Of a DNA stretch of 64,000 nucleotides, positions 21,340-32,437 are shown in pieces. The notes under the pieces are model-generated. The model had not been told where the DNA came from. It searched no databases and was given only the letters and a program-made list of their open reading frames with translations. The position numbers and the translations under genes were made by a program. The DNA is from Drosophila persimilis (lineage: Eukaryota > Arthropoda > Insecta > Diptera > Drosophilidae): positions 310,001-374,000 of the forward strand of contig NW_020825317.1 of the NCBI RefSeq assembly GCF_003286085.1. Reading direction: 5' to 3'. Position 1 is the stretch's first letter. Each line of letters starts with the position of its first letter.

Positions 21340-21983
21340 TTTTTAACTTTTGGACGATGATATGCAATGTCTGCATCTTACAAGTGGTGATGCAATTACT
21401 GTAATTACTGCATCAAATGGCCCGTGTGACACCAGCAGATGGCTGTGACGCGCGGATCCCAGGCAAAACGCGCTCCTCCCGCCCAACCGACCGAAGGGCA
21501 CTGCATCATGATGCGCGACGCGTAGCCGCTCCGAGAAAAATTAGTGCTAAACATTATTAGGAGAATTAAGCATGCATTAAAAATACAAATACAGAGGTAT
21601 GTGAGTACTAGTAAATTAATAAGAGGAAGAGTGGTGGGAAGGGTTAGTGGTGGATATAATATGGTAAAGGGAATTATAATCCGAGCAGAAGACCCTAAAC
21701 GGTTCATGGAAGGAATAAATTGATCTACAAAGTGGAAGGAACAACGGTATAAAATTTCTAGTCAGTCTAATAGGAATCGCGAAGTTTATGCGGCTCAACA
21801 GATCAGGGCTGTCTATGTCACCCCTGATCAAGTTGTGCACAAAAATCACACCAAGCATTTTTATACGGTTAAATAAGGATGGTTAACTAACAGCAGTCTA
21901 CTAGAGTAAGTCTCACACCCACATCCCAGTTAAGGCCCCGCAGAGCAAAGATTCAAAAGTTTTTCTGTACTGAATCTATACGG
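21340..21983 (-). pseudogene. CR1-like LINE 3' fragment
   Basis: Minus-strand copy of the end of ORF2 and the 3' UTR that also occur at about 40,410-41,015. The coding part (21,616-21,858) reads MLGVIFVHNLIRGDIDSPDL like 40,553-40,771. The 3' UTR has the same GC-rich block and then TTTGGACGATG at the terminus (about 21,345). It is truncated upstream at the errantivirus LTR with shared bases TCC at the join (21,984). Confidence 0.7.
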
Positions 21984-22287
21984 TCCGTCATGTAATGCAA
22001 CACCGATCGCCAGCAGTGGATGCCTTTCATCAAAGCCGACGCATCCCCAAATATCGATCCAGGCACGTACGCCACCGACACGAAGATGCAGCCGAGGAAA
22101 GCAACGCCCGAAGCCAGAGTCGGGAGTTCCAAGAGAAGGGCTCATGGAAACTAGCCAGCAGCAGAGAGATCAGTTCCGTTTGAGACAAGCAGACCGAAAG
22201 TCAAGTCGGGGAATTCATTTAAATCTTTAAGTTGTAAAATAAAAGTCTTTGTTAAAAAACTTAAAATCGAGTTGCGGATATTTAACT
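21984..22287 (+). repeat. 5' LTR of errantivirus copy 2 (3' part only)
   Basis: Matches 27,626-27,928 at almost every position. It begins abruptly at TCCGTCATGTAATGC where CR1-like sequence ends. The U3 start with AGTGACATAT is missing, so the promoter region is lost. Confidence 0.85.
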
Positions 22288-22304
22288 GGCGCAGTCGGTA
22301 GGAT
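22287..22304 (+). other. Primer-binding site, tRNA-Ser type
   Basis: TGGCGCAGTCGGTAGGAT directly follows (and shares one base with) the LTR end. It is complementary to a tRNA-Ser 3' end ending CTGCG-CCA with one mismatch, the primer used by the 17.6/297 group. Leader without ORF runs from 22,305 to 22,592. Confidence 0.75.
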
Positions 22305-22592
22305 TTCGTTTAAAATTAACACCTATATTTCGGTAATGGTCAGCTTGTGTAATTTATAATTACTGTGATCACGTAATCCCGGAATCGTTAATAAAATTGT
22401 GAAATCCGCCAAAGAACCTATGTGCTGCAAGCACATACGATTTGCAAAACTAATTTAAGTGAACTGAAGTAAGCGGAGATAGTGAATCACCAAGGACAGT
22501 GAAACACTTAACACAAAATCAAAAAAACTTACAAGTGAACCAAAATAAAGTTAAAAACTACAACAAAACAAAACCCAATCAACACCAACAAC

Positions 22593-23156
22593 ATGGCGTT
22601 ACCACCACTATCATTGAGCGAAATCCACTTGAACCAGGCACTGCTGTCGATCCAACAAATACCTGCCTATGACGGTTCATCTGGACAGCTAAGCTCATTT
22701 ATCAAACGAATCGAATATGTATGCGGATTATATCCAACTGAAGATTTTCGCCAACAAAGGATCCTATTTGGAGCGACCGAGATCCAACTGTCAGGAGAGG
22801 CACAACGCATATCGCAAATGATACAACCCAACACGTGGCTCGAACTGAAGACGGCGCTGATCAACGAGTTCAAAAATCACACACCATATGAAGAACTCTT
22901 ACGACAACTATACACCACCAGATTCAACGGCAGTCTTCGTAAGTTTATAGAAGAATTAGAGATAAAAGCATTATTAATAAACAATAAGCTAAACTTAGAA
23001 AACATACCAGAAAATAATGTCATTTATAAAAACGCTTTGAACAACACAATTAAAGATGTCATTACTCGAAAACTTCCTGACAGAATGTTCATGACCTTAG
23101 CAAGAAAAGATATTACCACATTGTCTAATCTTAGATTCCGAGATAAAAGACGATAA
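22593..23156 (+). pseudogene. gag (truncated), errantivirus copy 2
   Basis: The structural Gag protein begins at an ATG in a good context after a leader of about 290 bases. 187 codons are open: a helical N-terminal region (LSEIHLNQALLSIQQIPAYD) and a capsid-like core (YEELLRQLYTTRFNGSL). The C-terminal half is gone. From about 23,130 the sequence is already protease in another frame, so an internal deletion fuses gag to late protease. No zinc knuckle remains. Confidence 0.8.
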
Positions 23157-24003
23157 CCTTACGGTCCATACCATCAATGGACCTGTCCGTTTAACTAAGA
23201 GTATAATAAGGAATGCGAACAAAACATGTCCGTCCGAACAAAAGTTCTACATACATAACTTTTCCGAAAATTATGATATTTTATTAGGAAGAGAATACTT
23301 GATGGCAAGTAAAGCCGTCATCGATTACAGAAATGACACTGTAACACTAGGAGCTAGGTCGTACCCAATCATTCAGAGTGGAGAAGCTATTGAAGCCGGC
23401 AAGACCGCACAGAAGTGCACTGATCCCTCTACAAAAGAAGAGAAGATCGCACCTAAGTTCCTTGACTCATCTCCAGAGGGAGATCAATACTTCGCTTCCG
23501 CTCTAGACAGTGAATTAAGGGAATGTAATCAATTAAGATTGGAAAACTTAAACGACGAAGAGAGGGAAGAGTTAAAGAAGGTCTTATATGAGTTTAAGGA
23601 TGTGCAGTACAGAGAAGGTGACAATTTGACTTTCACAAGTACAATCAAGCACGAGATCAAAACTCAACATGAAGACCCGGTCTACAGACGACCATACAAA
23701 TATGCCCAGATATATGATCAGGAGGTAAACCAGCAAATCAAAGATATGATCAGGCAGGGAATAATTCGAAAGTCGAATTCTCTTTACTGCTCGCCCATAT
23801 CTATGATTCCGAAGAAGATAGATGCTTCAGGAAAGCAAAAATATCGAATGGTAGTAGACTATAGAAGTCTAAATGAAATAACAGTTAAGGACAAATTCCC
23901 AACTCCAAGAATGGATGAAATCCTAGACAAACTAGGTAAATGTCAGTATTTTACGACAATCGATTTAGCAAAAAGGTTTCCATCAAATACCCATGGAACC
24001 TAG
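23130..24003 (+). pseudogene. pol part 1: protease end and RT N-terminus
   Basis: The late part of the protease (about 23,130-23,360, NYDILLGREYLMASKAVIDY) lacks the catalytic DTG, which lay in the deleted segment. A linker follows, then the RT fingers ([37 protein letters not shown] at 23,950-23,973). The frame shifts by one at the A5 run 23,970-23,974 and ends at 24,003. The first in-frame ATG is at 23,302, but the coding signal starts earlier. Confidence 0.8.
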
Positions 24004-25219
24004 CTCAATCCCCAAAACTGCGTTCTCCACTAAGCATGGACATTACGAGTTCACTCGTATGCCCTTTGGGCTAACCACTGCCCCAGCTACCTTCCAAAGA
24101 TGTATGAACAATCTGCTAGAAGAGTTAATCTTCAAAGATTGCTTTGTATACTTAGATGACATCATTATATTTTCCACTTCATTGGAAGAACACTTGTTGT
24201 CACTAAGGAGAGTATTTGGAAAGTTGAGAGACGCCAACTTGAAGCTACAAATGGATAAATGTGAATTCATGAAAAAGGAAACTGAATTCCTAGGTCATGT
24301 AGTCACTACTGAAGGAATAGTACCAAATCCAGGCAAAATCTCTGCCATTGTCAAATTTCCAATACCAGAAACGACTAAACAAATAAAGTCATTCTTAGGT
24401 CTGTGCGGGTTCTACACGAAATTCATTCCTAATTTTGCAAACATAGCAAAACACATGACACTCAAACTAAAGAAAGGAGCTGTCATAGACCCCAAGGAAG
24501 AAAAGTACGTCGAGGCATTTGAGAGACTAAAAGTACTCATCACCTCAGACCCTATCCTTGCGTTCCCAGACTTTGACAAAATGTTCACGGTAACAACCGA
24601 CGCTAGTAACATAGAATTGGGAGCGGTTTTGTCACAAGAACACAAACCGATCTGCTACGCTAGCAGAACCCTAAATGAACATGAAATAAACTATTCAGCC
24701 ATCGAAAAGGAATTATTAGCGATCGTATGGGCAACCAAGTATTTCCGTTCATACCTGTTCGGTAGAACATTCGAGATACAAAGCGATCATAAACCCTTGA
24801 TTTGGTTGAACAACCTCAAGGAGCCAAATATGAAATTACAAAGGTGGAAAATAAAACTGAATGAGTTTGATTTTAAAATGAAATATCTACCAGGCAAAGG
24901 AAATCATGTAGCTGATGCCTTATCAAGGGTAAAGATTAATGAAAATCTCCTGGGAGAAGCTTCCAATAGCGTTGGTGCAACTGTACATAGCGCACAGGAA
25001 GACAATCTAAATCACATTGCTATCACGGAAAGACCAATTAACTATTACAATCGGCAAATTGAGCTAATAAAAGGCAATGAAGATAAGGTAGAAACAATTC
25101 GTTATTTTCACAAGCTAATCATCAAGATCACGTATAAGGAAATGACTAACACCTTAGCGGATATAGGATATAATAAAGGAATATCTATGCACCAAAAAGA
25201 GCGCATTATATTTCCATAA
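23993..25219 (+). pseudogene. pol part 2: RT catalytic core and RNase H
   Basis: 408 codons open. RT palm has [20 protein letters not shown] and the catalytic YLDD at 24,149-24,160. The thumb and connection follow ([27 protein letters not shown]). RNase H runs from about 24,590 ([15 protein letters not shown]; later SDHKPLIWL and [13 protein letters not shown]). The active-site residues I can see are intact. The frame shifts by one at the A5 run 25,194-25,198, just before integrase. Split from the upstream part, it is non-functional as it stands. Confidence 0.85.
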
Positions 25220-26297
25220 CGAAACAGATTTTCCTCCATTCCAAAAAGCCTATTTAGAAATCATTAATTCTAACAATATAACCAAAGCTATTAAATCAAG
25301 CACGAAACTCCTAGATATTCAGAATTACGCTGAATTTAAAGAAACCATATTAAAGAATCATAAAGGCTTACTCCATCCAGGGATAGAGAAAACCGTCAAT
25401 TGGTTTAGTGGAAAATACTATTACCCGGATTATCAAAAACTAATCCAAAACATCATAAACGAATGTCCTACTTGTAATATTGCCAAAACAGAGCATAGAA
25501 ATACGAAGTTGGCATTCGAAACTACACCGGAAATACTGAACATCAGAGAGAAATACGTCATGGATTTCTATATGGTTGGTAACCAACAGTTCCTGTCATG
25601 TATTGACGTATACTCGAAGTTTGCCACTCTTGTAGAAGTAAAAAGTCGTGACTGGTTAGAAGCAAAAAGAGCCATCATGAAAGTTTTTAACGAGATGGGC
25701 AAACCAATTGAAATCAAAGCCGATAAAGATTCAGCTTTTATGTGCACAGCATTGCAAGCATGGCTGAATGCGGAAAACGTCAAAATAGAGATCACCAGCA
25801 AAAATGGAATATCTGACGTAGAAAGATTTCATAAAACAGTAAATGAAAAATTAAGAATAATATCTAGCGAGGATAACACAGAAGATAGATTCACGAAGTT
25901 TGAATTAATTCTTTATACTTATAATCATAAAACCAAACATAATACCACAAATAGGACACCAGCTGATATATTCATTTATGCAGGCTCATCTGATTATGAC
26001 ACACAACTAAATAAAGTGAATAAAATCACTCAATTAAATAAAAACCGCATAGAGTATGAAGTAGATACTCGCTATAAACTATCACCTCTAGTTAAGTCTA
26101 AGGTAACAAATCCTTTCAAAAGGACGGGTGAAATTAGACAGGTAGACGAAAAACATTATGAAGAAAAGAATAGGGGTAGGAAAATAACTCATTATAAATC
26201 AAAATTCAAGAAAAAGAAGAAATCTAATAGAAGCAAATATAATAATTCCAGAGAAACCGAGGAAGTTAATGGAATCGGCGAACTTCAACACAATTAA
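25191..26297 (+). CDS. pol part 3: integrase, errantivirus copy 2
   Basis: An open frame of about 365 codons without stops, out of frame with the preceding RT/RNase H by one base. The zinc-binding HHCC region is at about 25,370-25,480 (HPGIEKT... [11 protein letters not shown]). The catalytic core has [27 protein letters not shown] and [12 protein letters not shown], giving the D,D(35)E arrangement. A Lys-rich C-terminus ends [12 protein letters not shown]. It overlaps the env ATG by 29 bases. It would not be made as part of Pol unless the upstream shift is an artefact. Confidence 0.75.
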   Translation, partial: TKKSALYFHNETDFPPFQKAYLEIINSNNITKAIKSSTKLLDIQNYAEFKETILKNHKGLLHPGIEKTVNWFSGKYYYPDYQKLIQNIINECPTCNIAKTEHRNTKLAFETTPEILNIREKYVMDFYMVGNQQFLSCIDVYSKFATLVEVKSRDWLEAKRAIMKVFNEMGKPIEIKADKDSAFMCTALQAWLNAENVKIEITSKNGISDVERFHKTVNEKLRIISSEDNTEDRFTKFELILYTYNHKTKHNTTNRTPADIFIYAGSSDYDTQLNKVNKITQLNKNRIEYEVDTRYKLSPLVKSKVTNPFKRTGEIRQVDEKHYEEKNRGRKITHYKSKFKKKKKSNRSKYNNSRETEEVNGIGELQHN

Positions 26298-27323
26298 AAT
26301 CCTCATCTTCCTCACAATTACCATCGTAATGGCACAGGGCCAAAACATAGCAATAAATCCTATAAAATCCCAAAACGGATATATGATATTCAAAACTGGA
26401 TCGATTAACATACCTATCAATTACGAATACCATTATCTAACTGTTAATGTAACTAAACCGAAGAACTATACCAAAATTTGTTAAGGCAAGCCACTAAATT
26501 CCAGGACATAATCCAAATAAAATATCTAGTAGACAAATTGCAAAGAGAAATGAACGGGCTAAAAATAACCAAAAGAAATAAAAGAGGCCTAATCAATATA
26601 GTAGGAACAGCCTACAAATATCTCTTTGGAACACTAGATCAGGAAGATAAAGTCGATTTGGAACAAAAAATAGAAAATTTAGCCAGCCATAGCATTCAAA
26701 TGAATGAACTAAATTTGGTAATAGATGCAGTTAATAGCGGAATAAACGTTATAAACAAACTAAATGAAGAAAAAGACAGGAATCAACAAATAGAAATTTT
26801 GATATTCAATCTACAACATTTCACAGAATATATCGAAGATATAGAACTAGGTATGCAATTAACTATTCTCGGTATATTTAATGCAAAATTATTAAAACAA
26901 GACTACCTGGAACAAATAAATTCTGAGAAAATACTAAATATAAAAACCTCCACATGGCTAAAATCCGATACCAACGAAATTCTAATAATTTCCAACATTC
27001 CCAACATTCAAAACATTCCCATGACAAAAGTACCAATCTATAAAATCGTTCCGTATCCAGACGAATTAAATAACATGTTAACAGATATGACATACGACAA
27101 GTACTACATAAAAAATGAAGAAGTATTTGTTAAAGAAACTAGATTGAAAACCAATGACAATAATAATGACACCAATGACATAAGTTATGTAGCTGTTAAA
27201 TTTACGAAAACTTCTAAAAGAGTCACGGTTAAATGTATTAACCCTATAATAGAAGCAGAAGAGGAACCAACCTCAGCCACCGCACTTGACACCCCGTCAC
27301 TATACCCGAGGGTAATCGCCTAG
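26269..27323 (+). pseudogene. env-like gene, errantivirus copy 2
   Basis: Two overlapping frames, 26,269-26,484 and 26,478-27,323, separated by a shift near 26,465. The first has a signal-like hydrophobic start (ILIFLTITIVMAQG) and NYTK glycosylation-type sites. The second has a basic site (KRNKRG) and a following hydrophobic stretch, a long helical region, and the end SLYPRVIA. The transmembrane helix of copy 1 (SSILLFVIIII) is missing here, because the sequence jumps from the ectodomain to the cytoplasmic tail near 27,230. This describes a broken insect endogenous-retrovirus glycoprotein. Confidence 0.75.
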
Positions 27324-27350
27324 GGACAGGCTAATAACAAACGTTGGGGG

Positions 27351-27928
27351 AGTGACATATCCATAATTCCCCACATCCCATACACATTATGTTTATGTAC
27401 AATTCATCCACCCCATCCACACAAGTAACAGGACCCCACTCAAGAATCAATAACTGTTTCTTCCCATACTCCAAGCTAGGGCCCCCCATAATATAAACAA
27501 TGGACCACATTGTTTCATCAACATTAGAATCACGCCACTCTCGAGAAATCGATTCTTTAGAATCACTCCACTCATGAGGACCAATCAAAGCTAGACATAA
27601 AACCAAGGAGTATCACATTCCTAGCTCCGTCATGTAATGCAACACCGATCGCCAGCAGTGGATGCCTTTCATCAAAGCCGACGCATCCCCAAATATCGAT
27701 CCAGGCACGTACGCCACCGAGACGAAGATGCAGCCGAGGAAAGCAACGCCCGAAGCCAGAGTCGGGAGTTCCAAGAGAAGGGCTCATGGAAACTAGCCAG
27801 CAGCAGAGAGATCAGTTCCGTTTGAGAGAAGCAGACCGAAAGTCAAGTCGGGGAATTCATTTAAATCTTGTGACATAAAGATATTTAAGTTGTTAAAAAA
27901 CTTAAAATCGAGTTGCGGATATTTAACT
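27351..27928 (+). repeat. 3' LTR of errantivirus copy 2
   Basis: 578 bp, AGTGACATAT to ATTTAACT, after the purine tract GTTGGGGG. It is followed by ATAT (27,929-27,932). Its last 303 bases match the partial 5' LTR almost base for base. Confidence 0.85.
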
Positions 27929-27932
27929 ATAT

Positions 27933-28497
27933 GTATATCTCAATTTTAACAAACGCCCATAAAAGAAAAGATTCGCTAATATTGATTTTTAACACGTAGT
28001 CCATTATGATAGAGTATGTTATTAAAATTCTTACAAATTAATATTTTTACACTTAAACTTAATACTTAGAGGGGGATGAATATATCTTCTTGCATTTGAA
28101 TTATGCGACAACTAGTGTGATCTATAAGGCCTTGCAATGGGACTTGAGCAACTGTTTCGGTTATAGTAATATCCAGAGGCCTACATTTTGATTTAGCTTC
28201 TCTTACTTTGTTGTAAGCTGGAAGAAGATCACACGATTTGCTATTGCTGGGATCGCAAAAGTTGTTATATTGGCTTTTAGTTAATCATCTGCCGTTAGTG
28301 ATAGCGATTCATTCTTTACGGTAAATCTGAATTTACGGTAAATTCTTTCTCTTGAAAGAATTGCCCTTTTGTATGATCTTGGTGTTATATAAGACGCAAA
28401 GCTTAATTTTTCGTAACACATTCCTACCATGGCACATTGGGCCAGCGACCCCATTTTTCGACGTTAATTCGAAAAAATGCATGTCAATGAAACTTAA
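27933..28497 (-). other. Spacer with a 72-codon unidentified ORF relic
   Basis: Mostly AT-rich. The minus strand is open from 28,284 to 28,066 and reads like real protein (for example KCRPLDITITETVAQVPLQG, then a DHTSC segment) with several cysteines. It has no ATG at a plausible start and is truncated by stops on both sides. It may be a piece of a retroelement glycoprotein. I cannot identify it. Confidence 0.4.
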
Positions 28498-28720
28498 TTA
28501 TACCCGATACTCAATATGAGTATTGGGGTATATTAGATTTGTGGTAAAAGTGTAACGTCCAGAAGGAAGCGTTTTCGACCCCATAAAGTATATACATTCT
28601 TGATCAGTATCAATAGCCGAGTCGATTGAGCTATGTCTGTCTGTCCATCTGTCCGGATCATGGTATTGTGTCATTGTTATAGCTAGAATGAAGAAATAAA
28701 ATTTCATTCTCTCTCGCTGT
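28498..28720 (+). repeat. DINE-1-like 5' fragment (right arm end)
   Basis: Starts TTATACCCGATACTCAATATG and runs through the TTCTTGATCAG block and the GGAC-type repeat. It then jumps to an internal block (AGAATGAAGAAATAAAATTTCA). The part from 28,612 mirrors 12,239-12,338. Confidence 0.7.
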
Positions 28721-29990
28721 TTAAACTCAAATAGACACCCGAAGTAAAATGTATCCTTTGCGTAGGTCTAGCGATAGTTTTAGAATAAATAATTGAACCT
28801 CCTACCTCATTGTCAAATCACATATAAAGCTCTGAGTTAAAAAATTAAATTTAGTTTGAATTTACAACTCAACTCGCAAGTTTCTAGACTTTTCTTTGAA
28901 TGTCTTAACATTTTGGTCCTTCGTGACTCCATTGTTTCCCCCCTATGGTAAGAGCACGGAGTTGACCCAGCGCCTTTGAGACTGAACAAGGAACAAGGAA
29001 CAGAGTATAAAATAAATGAATGAAACGTAAGTTTCAATTGATAATTTGCAAAAATACGAGCTAAACAGGCTATATTTTAAATAGATAACTACATATTTAT
29101 TTCTATTGTAAGAGAAAAGATAAATTTTTTCGCGGTCTTAATGGCCAGCAATAGAAAAAAAATACAAGTGGCAAAATAGCTGTGACCAATAAATTGGTTT
29201 CTGTGTGCCCACTGTGCTAGCGACAATAACTGCAGCGACGCCAGCAGCAGAGACAATAGCTGCAGCGACATCGGCAGCATCGACACCAGCAGCATCGACA
29301 ATAGCATCAGCAACTTAAGCAAAGGCAACACCAGCAGCAGCGACAGAAACTTCAGCGGCAGCAGCAACAACAACAGCAGAAGTAGAATTCATCAGCTAAG
29401 TTTCATATCTCAAATTGTTTTTAAGCCTAATTAAGTAACAAATTAATGTAAGATGTTATCGGAACAAATAATTAAGCTATTAGAGCTAGTACGCTCAAGC
29501 CGCGATAGCAAGGAACATTAAGAAGATTGAAGCTGGTCATGTGACAAGCAATGTTATCTAAAGATTAGGAGACCTTAAAAACAAAGCTACAGGCAATAAT
29601 TCTGCACTGTTAGCATATGGAGTAGTCGATCATGACTACTATAAGAGACAGCAGTACGAAAAAATGCTTGAAAATAGAGAGGACATACATACAAATATGT
29701 AGTGTCAAAAATTAATGAAACCCTAACGAAAGGGAAGGTAGAAAAGCAAAGTTAAAATCAGTGGAGACTGGAACTTTGATGGAAGACATAGAGCCCAACA
29801 TTGACAATAGCATAGAAAAAGTATCTGAGGGAAGCGACAAAATAGTGAAGACGTAACCATAACCATAACCAGAGAAGTTGGGATGCAAACTATAGCTGAG
29901 GAAAACAGCGTGGATAATAAAGGGGCAACAATAAAAAAAGAAGATATGGATTTGCCTTATCTTCCAAAAGTATAAGTAAACATTTTTTCG
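28721..29990. other. Anonymous part of right inverted-duplication arm
   Basis: Inverse of 11,526-12,238 plus two segments absent from the left arm (about 28,810-28,968 and 29,136-29,565). The second contains a GCA-rich stretch (29,228-29,385) encoding Ala/Thr/Ser runs on the plus strand and Leu runs on the minus strand. The plus strand has gag-like patches with many stops (GVVDHDYYKRQQYEKML). Family unknown. Confidence 0.5.
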
Positions 29991-29997
29991 GATCAGC

Positions 29998-30880
29998 TGA
30001 ATCGGTTACTAGACCGAATGCTTCTGGTCTGATGAGCTCGTGAGGTGGCTCGAAGGGGGCCTAGCGGGCGGGTCGCAGTTTGCGGATAGCGAACGGCCTA
30101 CCTCGGTAGGTCTGCTTCGAATAAGCGGGCATCCCTTATGGGAGAGTACCGAAATAAGCAGTCCCGGACAGCCAGTGGGTGTTCGCAAAGAAGCAACACT
30201 GACGATGCGCTTGTGGTGACGCCTCAATAAGTAGCACACACACTCCCTGCCCTACACGATACCTACCCACATCCCAACCTCCACACCCACCTCACACCGG
30301 GCCGGACTAAGTGTGTTACTCGACCAGTGCCGAGAGTCAGCCTGGCTGGGGGCCGGTATAAAAACTAGCCCAGTCGCTAACGGAGGGCTCAGGGACTTGG
30401 CAGCTCCCTGTTCTAATGATGCCTTACCCGGGCAACGTGGATCTCTGCCCGGGCTGACCGTTCCCTTTCTCTGCATCTCGTGGAAAGAAGATGTATACAA
30501 ATTAAAATATAAAACAAAAAACAAATGAGTGCGGCACTCCCCAAATGCCAACTGGGAGCAATCTCAAGCACGGAAAGGTAGTGGCCCAAAGGCCTGGCCC
30601 TATCGGCTCGACAGCAGGGAATACCTGCAAGGTGGAAGGTACCTGTGCGAACCCGAGAGGGTCCCATCCCGAACCCGGTGTGGGTGTCAAGGCAACTCCC
30701 AAAGCTGACACCTTTCAGAGGCAGCTAAGCAATACTGCGGCTGCCCGACCTTCTGGTAAAGCGGAGGGGGATGACTTGCCGTTGACAAGCTCCCAAGCCA
30801 AACGATACACCTACGCCGAAAAGAGGAGTGCTGGGCACATACTCCGTCGGCGACACGCTACTGGGGTAGTAGCGTGTTAG
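29998..30880 (+). mobile_element. LINE B 5' end, right inverted-duplication copy
   Basis: Mirror image of 10,641-11,525: LINE B 5' UTR (to 30,544) and the 111-codon ORF1 start (30,545-30,880, MPTGSNLKHGK), identical in translation to the left copy. It ends in the same hairpin (ACACGCTACT and its inverse) at the join with CR1-like sequence. Confidence 0.75.
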
Positions 30881-31628
30881 TAGCGTGTGTGCATATACCA
30901 ATCAGAGTAAAGCAGACAGATTTTGGTGCCTTATCTGGACCCGCAGAAAACGATATGTCCATAGATGACAAACCTTCCAGAACAATGCTTTCCTCGAAAA
31001 TAGGCAGAAAAATGCTGTTAGCGTGAGGTAGCTGGTACGGATGCGGATTGGATGTGTTGTAAATATGAGACGAGTACGTTGTTTGGAAAAAGGTAGCAAA
31101 TAAATTTGCAAACCAACAGCAGAAGCTTCTATTTTGTTAGGGTAATGAAGGGACGGAGGAAAAGCGTTTGACTTACGCTTACATTTATCAAACGAAAAGA
31201 ATTTTTTAGGATCACTACGAAAGTTTCTACTACATTGTAAAAGGTATTGTTTATAACACTGACTGTTAACGGCAAGGAACAGAGAGCAAGCGGAGGAGTA
31301 TAGGGCTAAGGCCGACGTGAAGACCGCCTTCTAGTACTCTTTATGGAGCCTGGATTTATTGTTTTTTAAGTATGACAACTACTTGGAGAACCAGGGAGGC
31401 TTGGACGATAGGGGAACAGTGATATCTGGAAGAAATGTATTAAGGACGGAGTAAATAGAGCTATAAAACGAGCTAACAGTTGCATCTATGTTCGGTAATG
31501 AATAAAGAAACGACCAATGAACACGCGAGAGATGTTAATCTAAATCGATAAAGTTTGTTTTGCGAAAACACTTTATGTGACAAGGAGCCATGGAACTGTC
31601 AGCACCACCAGATCGGGTACACTCAAGG
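30881..31628 (-). pseudogene. CR1-like LINE ORF2 fragment (right arm, inner part)
   Basis: Inverse of about 9937-10,640. It has no long frame, and patches correspond to the region between endonuclease and RT. It is interrupted at 31,628 by the BEL element and continues at 38,086. The TSD CAAGG is at 31,624-31,628. Confidence 0.65.
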
Positions 31629-32101
31629 TGTCGGGTCAAGCAGCTTAAATATTTTAAATTATTGCCAGTGGTGCGGCCCAGAGGAAATGCATTTTGGTGT
31701 TGTCGTTTCCAATGCCCCCACTGCAAAGATCATTTGCTACCGCATATGCGCATGCAGCGGAATTCTTTCGTCTCCTTATGTCGCAATCTCTCGGACTCGG
31801 CTTAACAGCGTCACCGAGCAGCTCTAACGCTCTCGGGCTATCATACGCTCTCGCTCGCTTCTAAGCTTGCTGCATAGGGCCCGGCAATTTGGTCCGTCAG
31901 CCCTTGCATGGGCAGTCTTGAGCTAATCGTCGCAGCTATTAGATTAACATCCTCGCATCAATCGTTCGCCCAATCATCCCCATATGTAAATACGCGACAA
32001 GTTGGTTTACATATGCAAATAAATTGTGAATTATAAACAGCCTCTCGACTTTCATTAACTTCAAATTGCAACAGTTATTAAAAACGCTTAATAGCTTAAC
32101 A
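31629..32101 (+). repeat. 5' LTR of BEL element
   Basis: 473 bp, TGTCGGGTCAAGCAGC to AGCTTAACA, a TG...CA LTR. Same length as the 3' LTR. Confidence 0.93.
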
Positions 32102-32103
32102 TT

Positions 32104-32122
32104 TGGTGACCCCGACGTGATT
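32104..32122 (+). other. Primer-binding site, tRNA-Trp
   Basis: TGGTGACCCCGACGTGATT lies two bases after the LTR. It is the exact complement of the 3' end of an animal tRNA-Trp (AATCACGTCGGGGTCA plus CCA), as I recall that tRNA. Leader runs from 32,123 to about 32,437. Confidence 0.8.
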
Positions 32123-32437
32123 GTGCAATAAATAATCCATCAGTGGAATCACAAACTAATATAGCATTCAAAGATCAAAACTAATTGCCATCTCAACCAG
32201 TGTCATCGACCACATAAGTTATCCATACATATATACACCGGCCTCCCCTGCATATTCGGTAGTGCACGTAGCTGTTGGCTTGCGCATCTCTTTTCGGTCA
32301 TCTTCCCGCAAGAAACGTTTCTTACACCGGTCGCCTTTGTATATACAGTTCGTACATAGCTGTTCGTCTCTGTGTTACTCTTTGCGATCATCTTCCCGCT
32401 AGAGACGTTGGTCTTTCTGCTAACGGTACCGCTTCCA

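Larger units (their letters stand above)
21984..27928 (+). mobile_element. Errantivirus-like LTR retrotransposon, copy 2
   Basis: Order: partial 5' LTR, tRNA-Ser primer site, gag, protease/RT/RNase H, integrase, env-like ORF, purine tract, full 3' LTR, ATAT. It is 5.9 kb. The 5' LTR lacks its first 275 or so bases, and a gag-protease deletion and several frameshifts inactivate the copy. The 17.6/297-like assignment is from the AGTGACATAT LTR start, the primer site and the ATAT target. Confidence 0.85.

Noticed and set aside
29089-29373. Leu-rich minus-strand frame as a membrane protein
   Set aside because: It is the complement of the GCA-rich tract. The Leu runs are a compositional artefact.
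30040-30070. CTGATGAG in LINE B 5' UTR as a hammerhead ribozyme core
   Set aside because: The stem II and GAAA positions do not fit (GAAG or AAAG follows), and no stem III or cleavage triplet is evident.
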